This document shows positions 48,490-59,670 of a DNA stretch of 64,000 nucleotides, piece by piece. Every line of letters begins with the position of its first letter. Position 1 is the stretch's first letter. Under the pieces are notes generated by a model, which worked only from the letters and a program-made list of their open reading frames with translations, searched no databases and had not been told where the DNA came from. Made by a program: the position numbers and the translations under genes. This stretch comes from Azolla caroliniana (taxonomy: Eukaryota; Polypodiophyta): NCBI GenBank assembly GCA_043228905.1, contig JBHGNT010000001.1, positions 35,402,001 to 35,466,000 of the forward strand, read 5' to 3'.

Positions 48490-51400
48490 TTAATGCACAT
48501 CAAAGTTTGTCGCCCAGAATCTCGATGAGTCATCCCCAGAGACCTCCACTAGTGCATCCTGAACAGTAGAAAGGGCACAGTTTGAGAAGTCTCGGTAATG
48601 AATAAGCCCATCTGAAGTTGCAGTGGCAATGACTGTTCCCTTAACAGTCAATGCCGTCAGGCCACAATCAATGCTCAGTGCATCTCCAAATGTATTCAAT
48701 CGGTCGCCTATTACAGCATCCCACACATACACCTCAGAATCTCTAGATCCTCCTGTCACCACCTTGTACTTGTCCACAAATACAAAATCAACATCCCCCA
48801 TATGCTTTCCTAGGACTGCATACGGCTCCCGTAGACTACGAATATCCCAAAGCTTAGCAATTCTAGGAGCACAGAGAATTACAAAGAATTGCTCAACTCC
48901 ATGTATTAGACAAAGAAAACCTAAACTTTATGCATAGAAATGGATTATAAACTGAACATGGTTAACTTACTTTTCTCCGCCTCCTGTACAGATTATTTCA
49001 CCACAAGGAGATATGGCAAAGCTGAGAATCCCTGATTCATGAGCCAAAACAGATGACACAGCTGACATGGAACGGAAATCGGAAAGCATGAAACCAGAAC
49101 CCCCAGCATAATAGCATGTTGATCCTTTACAAACTAGGGCTACAGGCACACCCGGAATTTTAATTGATCTAATCAATCCTCCTGTTGTTGCATTCCAGAC
49201 CCGCATCTACGCAATTTACTATACTAAGTGTGAGGCTAAACTTTCGAAGCAGCCTCAGAAAACAGTAAATTACAAGTTTCAGTACCTTCAAATCCTTCGC
49301 AGCACTGACCAACAAAGATGGGTTATACCTGTTCAACAATGTGCAAGTTGAGTATTCCTTATCAAGGTCATATTATCAAATAGTCCAAATTTTCTTACTC
49401 TGGCACTACAAGCTGTTTGATTGCAAGCCCATGAGCATGAAGTGTTTTTTTAAGAGGCTGCCCCCGCTTTTGGCCTGAAGCAAGTGCCCATAGTCGAATG
49501 GTACCATCAATCCCACCACTCGCAAGAGTAGGTGATCCATCCTGAACTCCTAATAGGCTATCACTGAGGGTTGTGACAGGACCAACATGACCACGAAATG
49601 TACGTAGAGCATTACCCTGCCTCACATCCCAAATAAGCTTAGCTGCTGCAGTGCAGTTGCATGTGAAACAATGCCAATAAGAACAGATCTGAGCGCATTT
49701 TTTGCATAAGAAACATGTTAATTTATAGAAGAATACTTACATTATGCCAAAGTCGTACGGTGTGATCCATGCTTGATGTTATGAGCAAATTGTCGACTCC
49801 GTCACTCTTACCTTGAGATGCAAAGCCTGTTGCTGGCACCAATCTACCAAACACACAAGCATGCAAATTAAACCTGCATTTCAGTATCATTTCTTTTATG
49901 CCAGTGTACAATTATGTGATTCCCATGACTACAACAACAATAGAAAATCATAATTTTCTTATTAATTGATTTAACTATTTCATGCATGTGGTTAATTTAC
50001 CATGGATACTATGAATTATTTGAAAAGCTGTAGAATGTCAAGATGCCAAAGTAGAATGTGGTTGCCATGGTTTCTACTATGGTGGGAGTTGATCGAGTCT
50101 TAGAAATATTGGCAGAAATTTGCAATGTTACCTACTATTACAAGCATGATTTAGGATAGTAGATTATGTGCCACTAACCCCATGGCCTTGGGAGCATAAT
50201 GATATTTCATGCCATGAATACTTGAGAAGATTAGGAAGAAGTACATGCAAGTGGAAATATTCCCAATTGTTGAAAGTAAAACACTTGCTCTCCTAGGGAC
50301 TCATACACCATGGAGATTGAACATTTTCAACTTACATGTGTTGTACATGAACTACCTCCCACTTAAATAATTGAATTGATTGCCCAAAACCATCACAGTT
50401 GCACAATACTTGCAACATTATATCTCAGTCTTAGAAAAATTTGATTTGGAAATTGGAGAGTTTCATTTCCGTAGATAGCTGTGGATGCTTTACTGGTGCT
50501 ATTCAAGATATACTTTCAGTTTAACCTTGGTATCAGCTAGAAGAAAGAGATGAAACACATAAAAATGTACAAGAAAAGCCACACATCACAGCAAACTAAT
50601 GAGACTTGGCATGCATTTGATAAATTATAGCCTCATACAGCAGCACAAAATGGTATATGTACAGTTTCATTTCAGTAGATAGTTGTGAATGCCTTACTGG
50701 TACTATTCAAGATATACTTTCAGCTAACCTTACTATCAGCTAGAAGAAAGAACCAAAACACATAAAAATGCACAAGAAGAACCACACATGACGGCAAACT
50801 AATGAGACTTGACATGCATTTGACAAATTATAGTCTCATACAGCAACAGAAAATGGTATATATACACTTTCATTTCAGTAGATAGCTGTGGTTGCCTTAT
50901 TGGTACTATTCAATATATACTTTCAGCTTAACTTTGATATCAGCAAGAAGAAAGTGTCAAAACACATAAAAATGCACAAGAGGAACCATGCATCCATCAT
51001 AGCAAACTCATGAGCCTTGACATGCATTTGACATATTATAGCCACATACAGCAACACAAAATGGTATATGTACAGTTCAAGATGTGATTGACATAAATGG
51101 AAATATCTTAACATTCCCTAAAGTCAAAAGATTCTGTGACATGGGCATGCCTTACATTCCTCTTTGTTCATAGACTACAGTTCGAGCATTTTATGGCCTT
51201 TGGATCTTTTCCCTCTTGACGCTGAAGTTATCCATTATCGAAACCAAAAACATGCAGAATCAGCTGACAAATATCAAAAAACTTTATTCAGCATAGTAGC
51301 TTTAATGTCAGTCATCTAATTCTGCTTGCTTCTTTTCTGCAATACTTAATGACCAGCCTGCAGGAAAGTTGACAACTCCAGTTGTCATGATTGTAATGAT

Positions 51401-54400
51401 TAATCATAATGGTAATTTTGCAACTCCTCTTGTCCTGCTTAAGATCATAATAGATCTCTGCTTCTCTTGAACCTCCATGAGGTCATCTCAATCTAAATTA
51501 ATAAGGGTGATTGCCGCTTCAACCCATCACACAGTGACTGGTTCTCATCCAACCAAGTCACTTGAGGGTAGAATTTGGAAGAGGTATAAGTTAAAATTAC
51601 CTCATCCAATAACTTTCCACTTAAATTCAGAAAAGGGAAAAAAGGTGCCAAGAGGCTGAAACAAGGACAAACCTAAGATTTCATTCAATACCCACGTATT
51701 ATATGCAGGATGGGGACATCTCTAACAATAAGGTTTTGGTAAGCAGAATATAGGATTATTGGAGTATTCTTCTATAATGGAGAGATCTTGCTATTGATCA
51801 TCTTCATGGCGAAATTAGCATATGTATATCCATGCACCGGTGCATCTCTCTCTCAAAAAGCAATGCATGTGTGTGTACCTTTCAGCATACATGCGTCATA
51901 ATACTAGAAAACCCTCAGTTTCATTTTGAGATATAGGTCTTGAGAAATGCACTTTCTTCTTTCTTCCATGAGATGAAGGTTTTAAGATATGTATTTTCTT
52001 TTTTCCCTACAGCTGGGAGGCAATTTCTGCAAACTCAACAATCCTTCTCAGACAACTTTGATAATAAAAATGCTCTCAAGTTCTAAAAAATATACCTCAT
52101 GCATGTAATTTGTGCACTATGACCTGATAAGCTATACTTCACAGACTGTAAGCTAACATCATATGTATTGATGCTAGGCCCCTGTTAAAGAGAAGACTAG
52201 TTATTAGGCCTGTACAATTCGAGCATCTGCTTACACAGAATCATCTATTAACAGAAAAAAAAACACTATCAAGCATCTCTTTTAGGTATTACAAAATAAC
52301 TAAGATTAAAGCACTCTTGCCTTCAATATATGAATTAACGTCCTTCGCATCTTATGGCATTTAAGAGCTGCGACTCATTATGATATCACAAAAGAACAGA
52401 CATTGATAAATAGAGATTTTGTCTTCAGAAAGAAAGGTTTTTCCTTTGCCTAGATGCACATATGTGGCACAAAACTTTACAGCAAAACCATTCAGCTAAA
52501 TTCATTTCTTCAATGAGAATATAAAATTTCAAGAATAAATTAGAATTCACAGAATGTCAAAAACTTATCAAAGCCAGGGTAAAGAAAAGCACATCAATTA
52601 TCAAAGTCAACATGGAGATTTATGATTGATTAACATAAAAAGCTCACTTTTAAAAGTCTATGTTAAAAAATCGCTAACTAGTATTTGAAAAATAAAATTA
52701 TACCCCTAAGGATTGCCAAAATGGAGTAAAATTTTAAGAAACTTTGAAGATCTAGCACTGACAGATTTGAATATGTGAATTGCTAGTTTATTTTCGTGTC
52801 AGAGGAGAAATAACCAGCATAGTACTAGAGTCTTACTTGTTACCAAGCCCCTACCAAATAGTGATGTACCAAAATCTCAAAATGTACAGACACCTAGAAC
52901 TGAAGGAGTGGTAAATTGAAACACCATCAATTTTCTGTACAGCAGGAGACATCAAATATCTGGATGATACCAATCTTTACATTGTTATATAATGAATGTA
53001 GATAGATGCTAGAATATCAATTTCTTTCTTGTTCCTATGAGGAAGAATTTGGCCTCTTCTGCACAACTTAATTCATTTTGGGAAATGTTTATGTCCCATT
53101 GTTGGACACAATATTCAAATTTGCATTGTCCACTACTGGAAGCTTTCAAAGTTTTATTTTGTTGAACACAAACTCCAAACCATTAGAATACATGAGGCCA
53201 AATATATTATTTTAAACGTGATAAGACCTTTCATCCGTAAGACTTTGTGTCAATCTTCAGAAATAGCATTTTCTTTAAAATTCCAAAGCATTCCCACTTA
53301 GGCTAACCTGAATACTGGAGATAAAATTGTGGAGGAAAAGGCACAATATTTGATGTTCCTCTGACAATTGTATCACAGATATGAAACTTAATGAAGTCAT
53401 TTCTTCCTCACCAATGCACTCACTTGGCCATATGGACACACCATTGTGTTCGTTTTTTCAACCTCCATTAGAGTCTTCATTCCATAAATTTTTGTGCGGA
53501 GGAGCAGAAAAAACTAGCAAACATGAGGAAAACTAGCTCGTAAGCTGAAAATTTTGCAGAAAAGCATCAATTGGTATTTGATATCCACTTGTCTCATGTG
53601 CTGAGTTTCCCGAAATCTTGTTTGAATAAGGAAAATGAGAAGGAAGAGTTAAGAATGGGATAAAAATAACATATTTTGTATAAAACAGCAGAATTCAAAA
53701 TCTGGAAGCCGAGGCCAAAGGGTCACCCCCAAGTGAAGTTATTGTTTCTGTAGCTTTTGTGTGGAATTTAATGTTTTTATAAAATGGCTTTTAAGTGGAA
53801 CATAAAATTTTGTTTGAACAATTGTTGTGAAATTGATTGTATATGTGTATGTGACTCTTCGCACTTGCAAAAATAGTTTTTAGAAAACGGTTTCCCATCT
53901 TCCAAAGCACAAACATGCACACACATATATATGTGTGTGTCTCTGTGTATGTATGTATTTGCTTTGATGTGTGTGTGTATGTGTATTTAGTGCTACAAAC
54001 CACTCCTCTTAAGGGAAAGGGAGTTTCGAAGAAGGCTAAATAGTCACCATCCACTAGTGATTAAGTCCCTTACACATGGCTGGTAATTTCCTTGAACCTT
54101 AAATTCTGTCTTCCCAGCTTTGTTTTATTTGTTTCCAATCTCTCGATTGCTTAAGTTTGAATATCCTCAAACTCAAGGCCCAAAATCTCCAAAGGAATTC
54201 CTGTTTCTAATTAAAACATAACCTCAACAGAGTAACACTAAATCTTTCCTCATGTTTCCACATTCAACTCAATATGTAAAAATGACCTACATGTTTTTTT
54301 CTGATTTGAACTCTAAACTCTCGAATTCCCCCCACCATCCCCACAATCCCTAACCTTTGAAGAGGTCCTGCTTTAATCACTTCTCCCCTCCCTTCCCTGC

Positions 54401-55497
54401 CGTTTTTCATAAATCGGGCATGAGATTATAAATAACCTCCTTACCACTATGATTCCTTGTGGATGGTTCTCCTGCCATGATCAAGTGTACTGCATTCACC
54501 ACCTTACATAATGAGGGCAATTTCCCCAAAATCAAAAAACATGAGGGAAAGTGTCCAAATTGGCCCTTCTTTGTATATTCTATAATGCTAATCTACAACC
54601 CATAACTTGATAGAAAATCTGATAAGGCACCAAAAGACGCATAAGGAATCACAACAAATATATTCCTCTTCGGCTCTATTTACCATGCATTTCAAATATG
54701 GAGTAACACATAATAAAAAGTGTGATGAATAAGGGTGAAATAAAGAATGATTTCAATGGATTCTTTGTTATCTTATACACAAACCTGAGCCACTAAAATA
54801 TAGTCACCATCTATCAAAATATGGTTCACCCGAGCTCGTGATGGTGCGATGTGCCACTCAGCTGGATCCAAAAATTCAAATTTAAGAGACGCAATATGGC
54901 GTTCTCGATATGCATTCCTATCACCACAATACTGGAATGTACCCCATGACACTTGTTTAGAAGGCCACCTCTTTCTACACACAAAAAGAACATGTCGATA
55001 TCTAAAAAATGGTAGGAAAATGAGCAATGTGATTTAACTTGTAATTTCTCTGAAGTGGTTCATGCAGGCAAAATGTGGTGGAACACTTAGATGCATTGGA
55101 TGATACATGATCAGAAAGTAAGCAGTAGAAATGTCTGTGACTTGATAGCTAGGACACATAAACAGCACCTGCATTGCTGCTCCCATATGGGGTCGACCGA
55201 GACTGCATCGCGCATACGTTTACATGACATGGCCATATTGGCGAGGTCTGTTACGTGCAGGTGAGAAGAGCATAACTGAACAAGACTGTCTAAGTCCAAG
55301 TCCAGTATACTTGTTCTTGCTTCTCCTACTACTTCCCCTTCTCCTTCTCCTGCTTCTTTTTCACGTCTTCCTTCTCCTGCATTTCTTTGGCTTCTTCCTT
55401 CTTCATCTTCTTCACGTCTTCCTTCTTCTTCTTTTGGTTCTGCTCCCACTGCCATGTTCCATGAATCATTATCATGATCCATAGAGATTGATGCCAT
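48490..55497 (-). CDS. F-box protein with WD40 repeats (549 aa, 8 exons)
   Basis: Exons in reading order: 55497-55169, 54974-54785, 52181-52096, 49843-49741, 49688-49399, 49328-49286, 49206-48971, 48862-48490; they sum to 1650 bases in one frame. Residues 20-60 are a Glu/Arg/Lys-rich low-complexity stretch. An F-box follows at about 64-114 (LDLDSLVQLCSSHLHVTDLA, ...DPIWEQQCRKRWP). From about 170, WD40 blades are visible: SGHSAQITCMR, SSMDHTVRLW, FRGHVGPVTTLSD, SGGIDGTIRLW, SAAKDLKMRVW, CTGGGEKIAKLWD, TGGSRDSEVYVWD. It resembles Arabidopsis At3g52030 (about 454 aa, from memory). F-box/WD40 proteins usually act as SCF ubiquitin ligase adaptors: the F-box binds SKP1 and the propeller binds the substrate. 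The substrate is unknown. Intron 4 would be only 52 bases (49689-49740); the ctgcag acceptor further on would break the frame. Confidence 0.92.
50459..51075. repeat. Three tandem units of about 205 bp in F-box/WD40 intron 3
   Basis: tttcatttccgtagatagct at 50459, tttcatttcagtagatagtt near 50665 and tttcatttcagtagatagct near 50868 each begin a unit. The unit continues through actattcaagatatactttcag, agctagaagaaag, aaaacacataaaaatgcaca and acttgRcatgcatttgaYaaattatag. Divergence is roughly ten percent by eye. Confidence 0.85.
52182..54784 (-). other. Large intron 2 of the F-box/WD40 gene
   Basis: 2.6 kb of AT-rich sequence between the F-box half and the WD40 half of the gene. It contains a small CA/GT-rich block near 53921-53986. 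I see no ORF or transposon that I can support. Confidence 0.6.
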
Positions 55498-55835
55498 TCT
55501 TGGCGTATGTTAAGTAGATAGAATGAATGAAGTGGGGAAGAGAGAAATTGGGGGCCAATTGGGTGGGAGTGGACGGACATCACACCCGCGCAATGTGATG
55601 TGTTATATTGGGCAGGCGGACATATGCGCCCTTCAGTGGTCTCGACACCCACAACCTACGCGTTGTTCATTCTTGCCGTTTATTAAGTAGAGTGAAATTA
55701 TGTAGTGGCGAAGAGAGACATGTGGGTCGATCTGGTTGGACAGACCAGACATCGTGCCTCCAATGTGATGTGTTTTCAGATAGACAGATCTCGACACCCT
55801 CAAACTACACATCATGAAAACCCCGAATGTCCATC
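55496..55835. repeat. Tandem duplication of the F-box gene leader/promoter
   Basis: Sequence from cattcttggcgtatgttaag at 55495 (the start codon side) through ggaagagagaaatt, caatgtgatgtgtt and gtctcgacacccacaaccta recurs from about 55670 as cattcttgccgtttattaag, cgaagagagacatg, caatgtgatgtgtt and atctcgacaccctcaaacta. The period is about 174 bases. The copies are diverged but collinear. Confidence 0.75.
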
Positions 55836-57840
55836 ATGTTGGATTCTGATTGTACGATATGATGGGGGAAGAAGTTGCTCCCAACATATCATGTTGACAC
55901 TCTTCGTAAATCCTTTCCGTCCATCCTATCGGCATCATCATTCTTATCATGGTTTCTCTTCTTCTTCTTCCACTTCTTTCTTAATTAGTGGTGTATTGAT
56001 TGTGAAAGTTGAATTACAACCAACAGAATATGATGTGTTTAGGGTCTTCTCCTATTGGCTCATCGCAAATTTCTATTTCTATTTAATTTTACCATTATGG
56101 ATCTATGAAGTCCCATGGGATAAAGGTCAATGCAAATGGCATACATGATTGCCTTGCCAACCTAAAATTACTCAATTCCTCCTTGAAAATTTCCCTAAAG
56201 TTTAACAAGGTTTTTCTCCCTCCCTCCCTCATTAACATTTGAGGTTTGTTCCTTTGTAGGTTGTTAGTTCAATTCTGCAACCAATAATTGTTAGAATTTT
56301 GTTTTCATGATAGTATTACCCCCCTTCGTTAGAGTGTCAACAATAAGAGTTGTTTTTATTCTTGTTTTTATTCATGGCCATGTGTGGGCAAAACCAATAA
56401 CATTGAGTTTACATTCACAAGCATAACAAGGAAGTCTTCTTTTCTTGGTTCATGAGTAGTAATCGCCTCTACTATTTTGTATGTCATTCAAAACAACAAG
56501 ATATTAAATCTTTTTTTTGAGTAAATTTTCACAATGTAAACGTAGTTAAGTCTCTTGATAAGAGAGAATAAAAAGTCTTTACCTTGGGGAATTCGATAAC
56601 ACTGATAAGATCTTAGTCTATGTCTTCAATGAAGCTTTGATGTCATCACAATCACAAGGAATCCTTGTGAAGATATGAAAAGTCCAGTTGCTTCAACATC
56701 AAAAAAAAAACTTCCAAGTCATTTGGTAGTAGATTTGCCTTTTGAGAATTACATTTTCACCATATAATTTGTTTTTTCAATTATAAGAGAAAATGTTTCC
56801 CAACTATCATCTTTTCAATTGCATACAAATTCCAAGCGTGGCTTCCATACGTTTAGTATTGTAGTTCTTCTCTGTGTTGCAACACTTTGTAGATCCATCA
56901 ATGACATATTCATCACTAATAACATCTTCCTACGAAAGCTAGAAGAGAGATAAATCATTACAATCAATGACTAGGTTCCTAACAATAGATGGACTACTCT
57001 TGACTCATACGTGTGCAATACAAAAGATTTTTCACCCATTGAGTCATCTTCTTACTAATGATGGACTAATGTCTAGAAGGGGAATGGGGATGGTATAACT
57101 CTTCTCCCACTTCCTTAATCAATAAACTCAAGGACGTATCAAGCATTGTCTCATCTGTAAATCAAATCAACGGATCATTAGGTTCGAGTTGACTTGTAGA
57201 CCAAAGTTGAAACACAATGATTTAGTTGAGAATACATCGGGCTACAGAAGTCACTACCATTACCATTAAGCTCATGGACAACATAAGGTGCATAATTTTG
57301 GTGATTTTATATGAAATACAGATAGTGGGCTTTGTACTCAAGTTATTTTTATACAACACAATAAGGGCGAACAAAATTTAGTCACAAGCTATATATAAGA
57401 TTATGTTTCTTGGCATATTTCTCTCTTTCTCCCTCAACATTATTCATATTATATGTTTCATTCATACTTTGCTTGAACAATCGTTATTATAGCGAACCAA
57501 AACCCAAAATTGTATGTGTTGACATGGAATACAAGGGTATATGAGTCGATGGAGATGTCACGAACGGGTCCAAGATGTCATGAATCGTTGACTGAGCTCG
57601 CTCTCAGTCTCTCCCTTGTATTCTCTTCACGTTATTTGGTTTCAACATGTCGTCAATCCCATGTCTTCCTCAGTGTCTAACAGTTACAGACTGTATGTAT
57701 CAATTACTCCAAAACTTCCATGGCCAGTGTCAATGTAGATACTCTGAATTAGAGTGAGTCATCAGGTGACAGACGTACATGGCCTAGAGCATAGTACGTA
57801 ATATACTCGAATGCACCGGGAAACATTCTCTTTCATACGA
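55836..57840. other. Divergent intergenic region between the F-box and UBA2-like genes
   Basis: Head-to-head spacing of about 2.5 kb. The ORFs here are short and composition-driven. No transposon or RNA gene was recognised. Confidence 0.4.
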
Positions 57841-57850
57841 ATGAGTATGT

Positions 57851-57858
57851 TATAAAAA
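57851..57858 (+). promoter_or_regulatory. TATA box candidate for the UBA2-like gene
   Basis: TATAAAAA about 190 bases upstream of the ATG at 58048. A second, weaker TATA-like stretch (tttatat) lies at 57962-57968. Confidence 0.4.
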
Positions 57859-57954
57859 CATTCGTATGTGTTTTTTTACACATTTTTACCTGTACTTACC
57901 ATGCTTCGAGGGTATTTACCATACTCGAATGATTGAAACATTCTCGAAGTTTGC

Positions 57955-57964
57955 TTTAGGGTTT
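57955..57964 (+). promoter_or_regulatory. Telo-box TTTAGGGTTT upstream of the UBA2-like gene
   Basis: TTTAGGGTTT lies 84-93 bases ahead of the start codon. In plants the telo-box (AAACCCTA) is often found near the transcription start of genes for translation and RNA metabolism. A similar box is in the bZIP leader at 25122-25130. Confidence 0.5.
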
Positions 57965-58047
57965 TATATCTCCCTTCCAGAAAAGAACGCGCGCACACAC
58001 ACAGACACAGACACGGACCTTCTATCCTCCCTCACCCTCTCTGTTCC

Positions 58048-59373
58048 ATGGAATCAAACAAGAAGAGGAAATCAGCCGAGGCCACACGTACCACCAGAGA
58101 AACAGAGGAAGAAGAAGAAGATGATGATGAGGAGGAGGAGGAGGAAGAGGAAGAAGCAGGAGATGATGGCGATGAAGAGCGGGGTGAGATATCCGGAGAT
58201 GAAGTGCGCGCGTTGATTGAGCCGTTTACAAAAGAACAGGTGATGGACATTCTACAGGAGGCGGCCATCGCTGACCCCAAGGTTTTGTCCAAGATTCGGA
58301 AGATGGCAGACAAAGACCCTGCCCATCGGAAACTCTTTATACGGGGCCTCGGTTGGGAGGTGACTGCTGACACCCTCAAATCCGTTTTCTCTCGATATGG
58401 GTCCATTGAGGATTGCTCCGTCATCCGTGACAAGAGTACAGGTAAGAGCAAAGGCTATGGTTTTGTAACTTTCAGACACATGGATGCAGCCCGCAGAGCT
58501 CTTGTCGAACCTAGCAAAACAATCGAGGGTCGTGTCACCATCTGCCAATTGGCTTCAGTCGGGCCCTCATTGCCATCTAGTGATCACAGTGGCCGGAAAA
58601 TCTATGTGGGCAACGTGCCACAAGATGCCACCGCAGATAGCCTTCTCCCAGTGTTCTCTCAATATGGGGATATTGAAGAAGGGCCCATTGGATTCGACAA
58701 GAAGACAGGCAAGTCGAAAGGGTATGCTCTGATCATCTACAAATCAGCCGATTCAGCAAGGAAGGCACTCAAAGAATCGAACAAGGTGATAAATGGACAC
58801 ACAGTGAATTGCAAGATGGCCACATCAGATGGTGGGCATAGCAAAGCCAAGCACGACACGCCTGAACTATCCTTGTCTCAAGGTGGTATGGGTATGGGTA
58901 TGGGTATTGTTCCTAGCAATAACCTGCAATACTCCGCCCTCTCGGGGTTCCTCCCATTGAATCAAGGGATGTTAGGACAACACTCAGCATTTGCAGCACA
59001 AGGGCTACTAGCATTGAATGCAAATCCTGGGCTAACGGGCATGAGCCCTTCACTACATCATCATCAAGCCTCTTTGGCACACCAACTGGCACTTGGCTCC
59101 TCACTGAACTCGTCATTTGGTCCGTCTCTGAACTCTCCATCACTGGGTAGTGGTGTATCACAAGGTCTATCACAAGCTTCTTTGTCGTCGTATGGGCTTC
59201 ATGGTTTCTATGGATCGCAAGTGGGATCGGGAGCATCTTCCCTCTATAGTAACAGTGGTGGTGGTGGTGGTCCATCCATGAATTCCCAGTCTGGACAAGG
59301 TTATCCATCCTCTCACCTCGGTCAAGGTTCAGGAAGCCGATCTCAGTCTCTCTCTGGGTACTTTGGAAACTGA
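58048..59373 (+). CDS. UBA2: UBP1-associated protein 2-like RNA-binding protein with two RRMs (441 aa)
   Basis: Intronless coding region. Residues 5-48 are Lys/Arg then a long Glu/Asp run. A helical segment follows (EVRALIEPFTKEQVMDILQE, then DPKVLSKIRKMADKDPAHRK), which precedes RRM1 in this family. RRM1 has RNP2 LFIRGL at about 96-101 and RNP1 KGYGFVTF at about 135-142. RRM2 has RNP2 IYVGNV at about 185-190 and RNP1 KGYALIIY at about 224-231. The C-terminus is Gly/Ser/Gln/Leu-rich with GMGMGMGI and no further domain. Arabidopsis UBA2 proteins are nuclear, bind U-rich 3' UTRs and help stabilise mRNA during ABA and stress responses. The ATG follows a CA-rich leader and is the first in frame after upstream stops. 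An intron donor begins directly after the stop. Confidence 0.95.
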   Translation: MESNKKRKSAEATRTTRETEEEEEDDDEEEEEEEEEAGDDGDEERGEISGDEVRALIEPFTKEQVMDILQEAAIADPKVLSKIRKMADKDPAHRKLFIRGLGWEVTADTLKSVFSRYGSIEDCSVIRDKSTGKSKGYGFVTFRHMDAARRALVEPSKTIEGRVTICQLASVGPSLPSSDHSGRKIYVGNVPQDATADSLLPVFSQYGDIEEGPIGFDKKTGKSKGYALIIYKSADSARKALKESNKVINGHTVNCKMATSDGGHSKAKHDTPELSLSQGGMGMGMGIVPSNNLQYSALSGFLPLNQGMLGQHSAFAAQGLLALNANPGLTGMSPSLHHHQASLAHQLALGSSLNSSFGPSLNSPSLGSGVSQGLSQASLSSYGLHGFYGSQVGSGASSLYSNSGGGGGPSMNSQSGQGYPSSHLGQGSGSRSQSLSGYFGN

Positions 59374-59670
59374 GTAAGTTCTTTTTTACTTGTTTTAACT
59401 AATTTATTACATTCTTTATTGTGGTTTTACAATGAAATTTTCAGGGATGTAGTTCCTTTGTATACTCAAGTTGTTGTAGCCTTAACCAGATTATCCTATC
59501 AGCGTTTTGCAGCACATCAATTAGAATACTTTCAACTTTCAACTGCTATTTTGACTAATTTGTTTCGTTTTCTATTTATTTCTATGTTTTGGCTTCCTTA
59601 ATTTACATTCTCGGCTTTCCTAAAAGGACTTATTGTTTTCCCTGACTATGCTAAACTTTTGGATTTGCAG
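59374..59670 (+). other. Probable 3' UTR intron of the UBA2-like gene
   Basis: gtaagtt begins at 59374, the base after the TGA. Candidate acceptors are ttttcag near 59444 and gatttgcag ending at 59670, giving alternative introns of about 70 or about 297 bases wholly inside the 3' UTR. 3' UTR introns with alternative splicing are known in plant UBA2 genes. Confidence 0.6.

Noticed and set aside
55224-55484. Leu-rich plus-strand ORF
   Set aside because: Antisense of the Glu-rich N-terminus of the F-box protein (CTT/CTC repeats).
58032-58548. Minus-strand ORFs over the UBA2-like gene
   Set aside because: Antisense shadows of the acidic run and RRM1 coding sequence.
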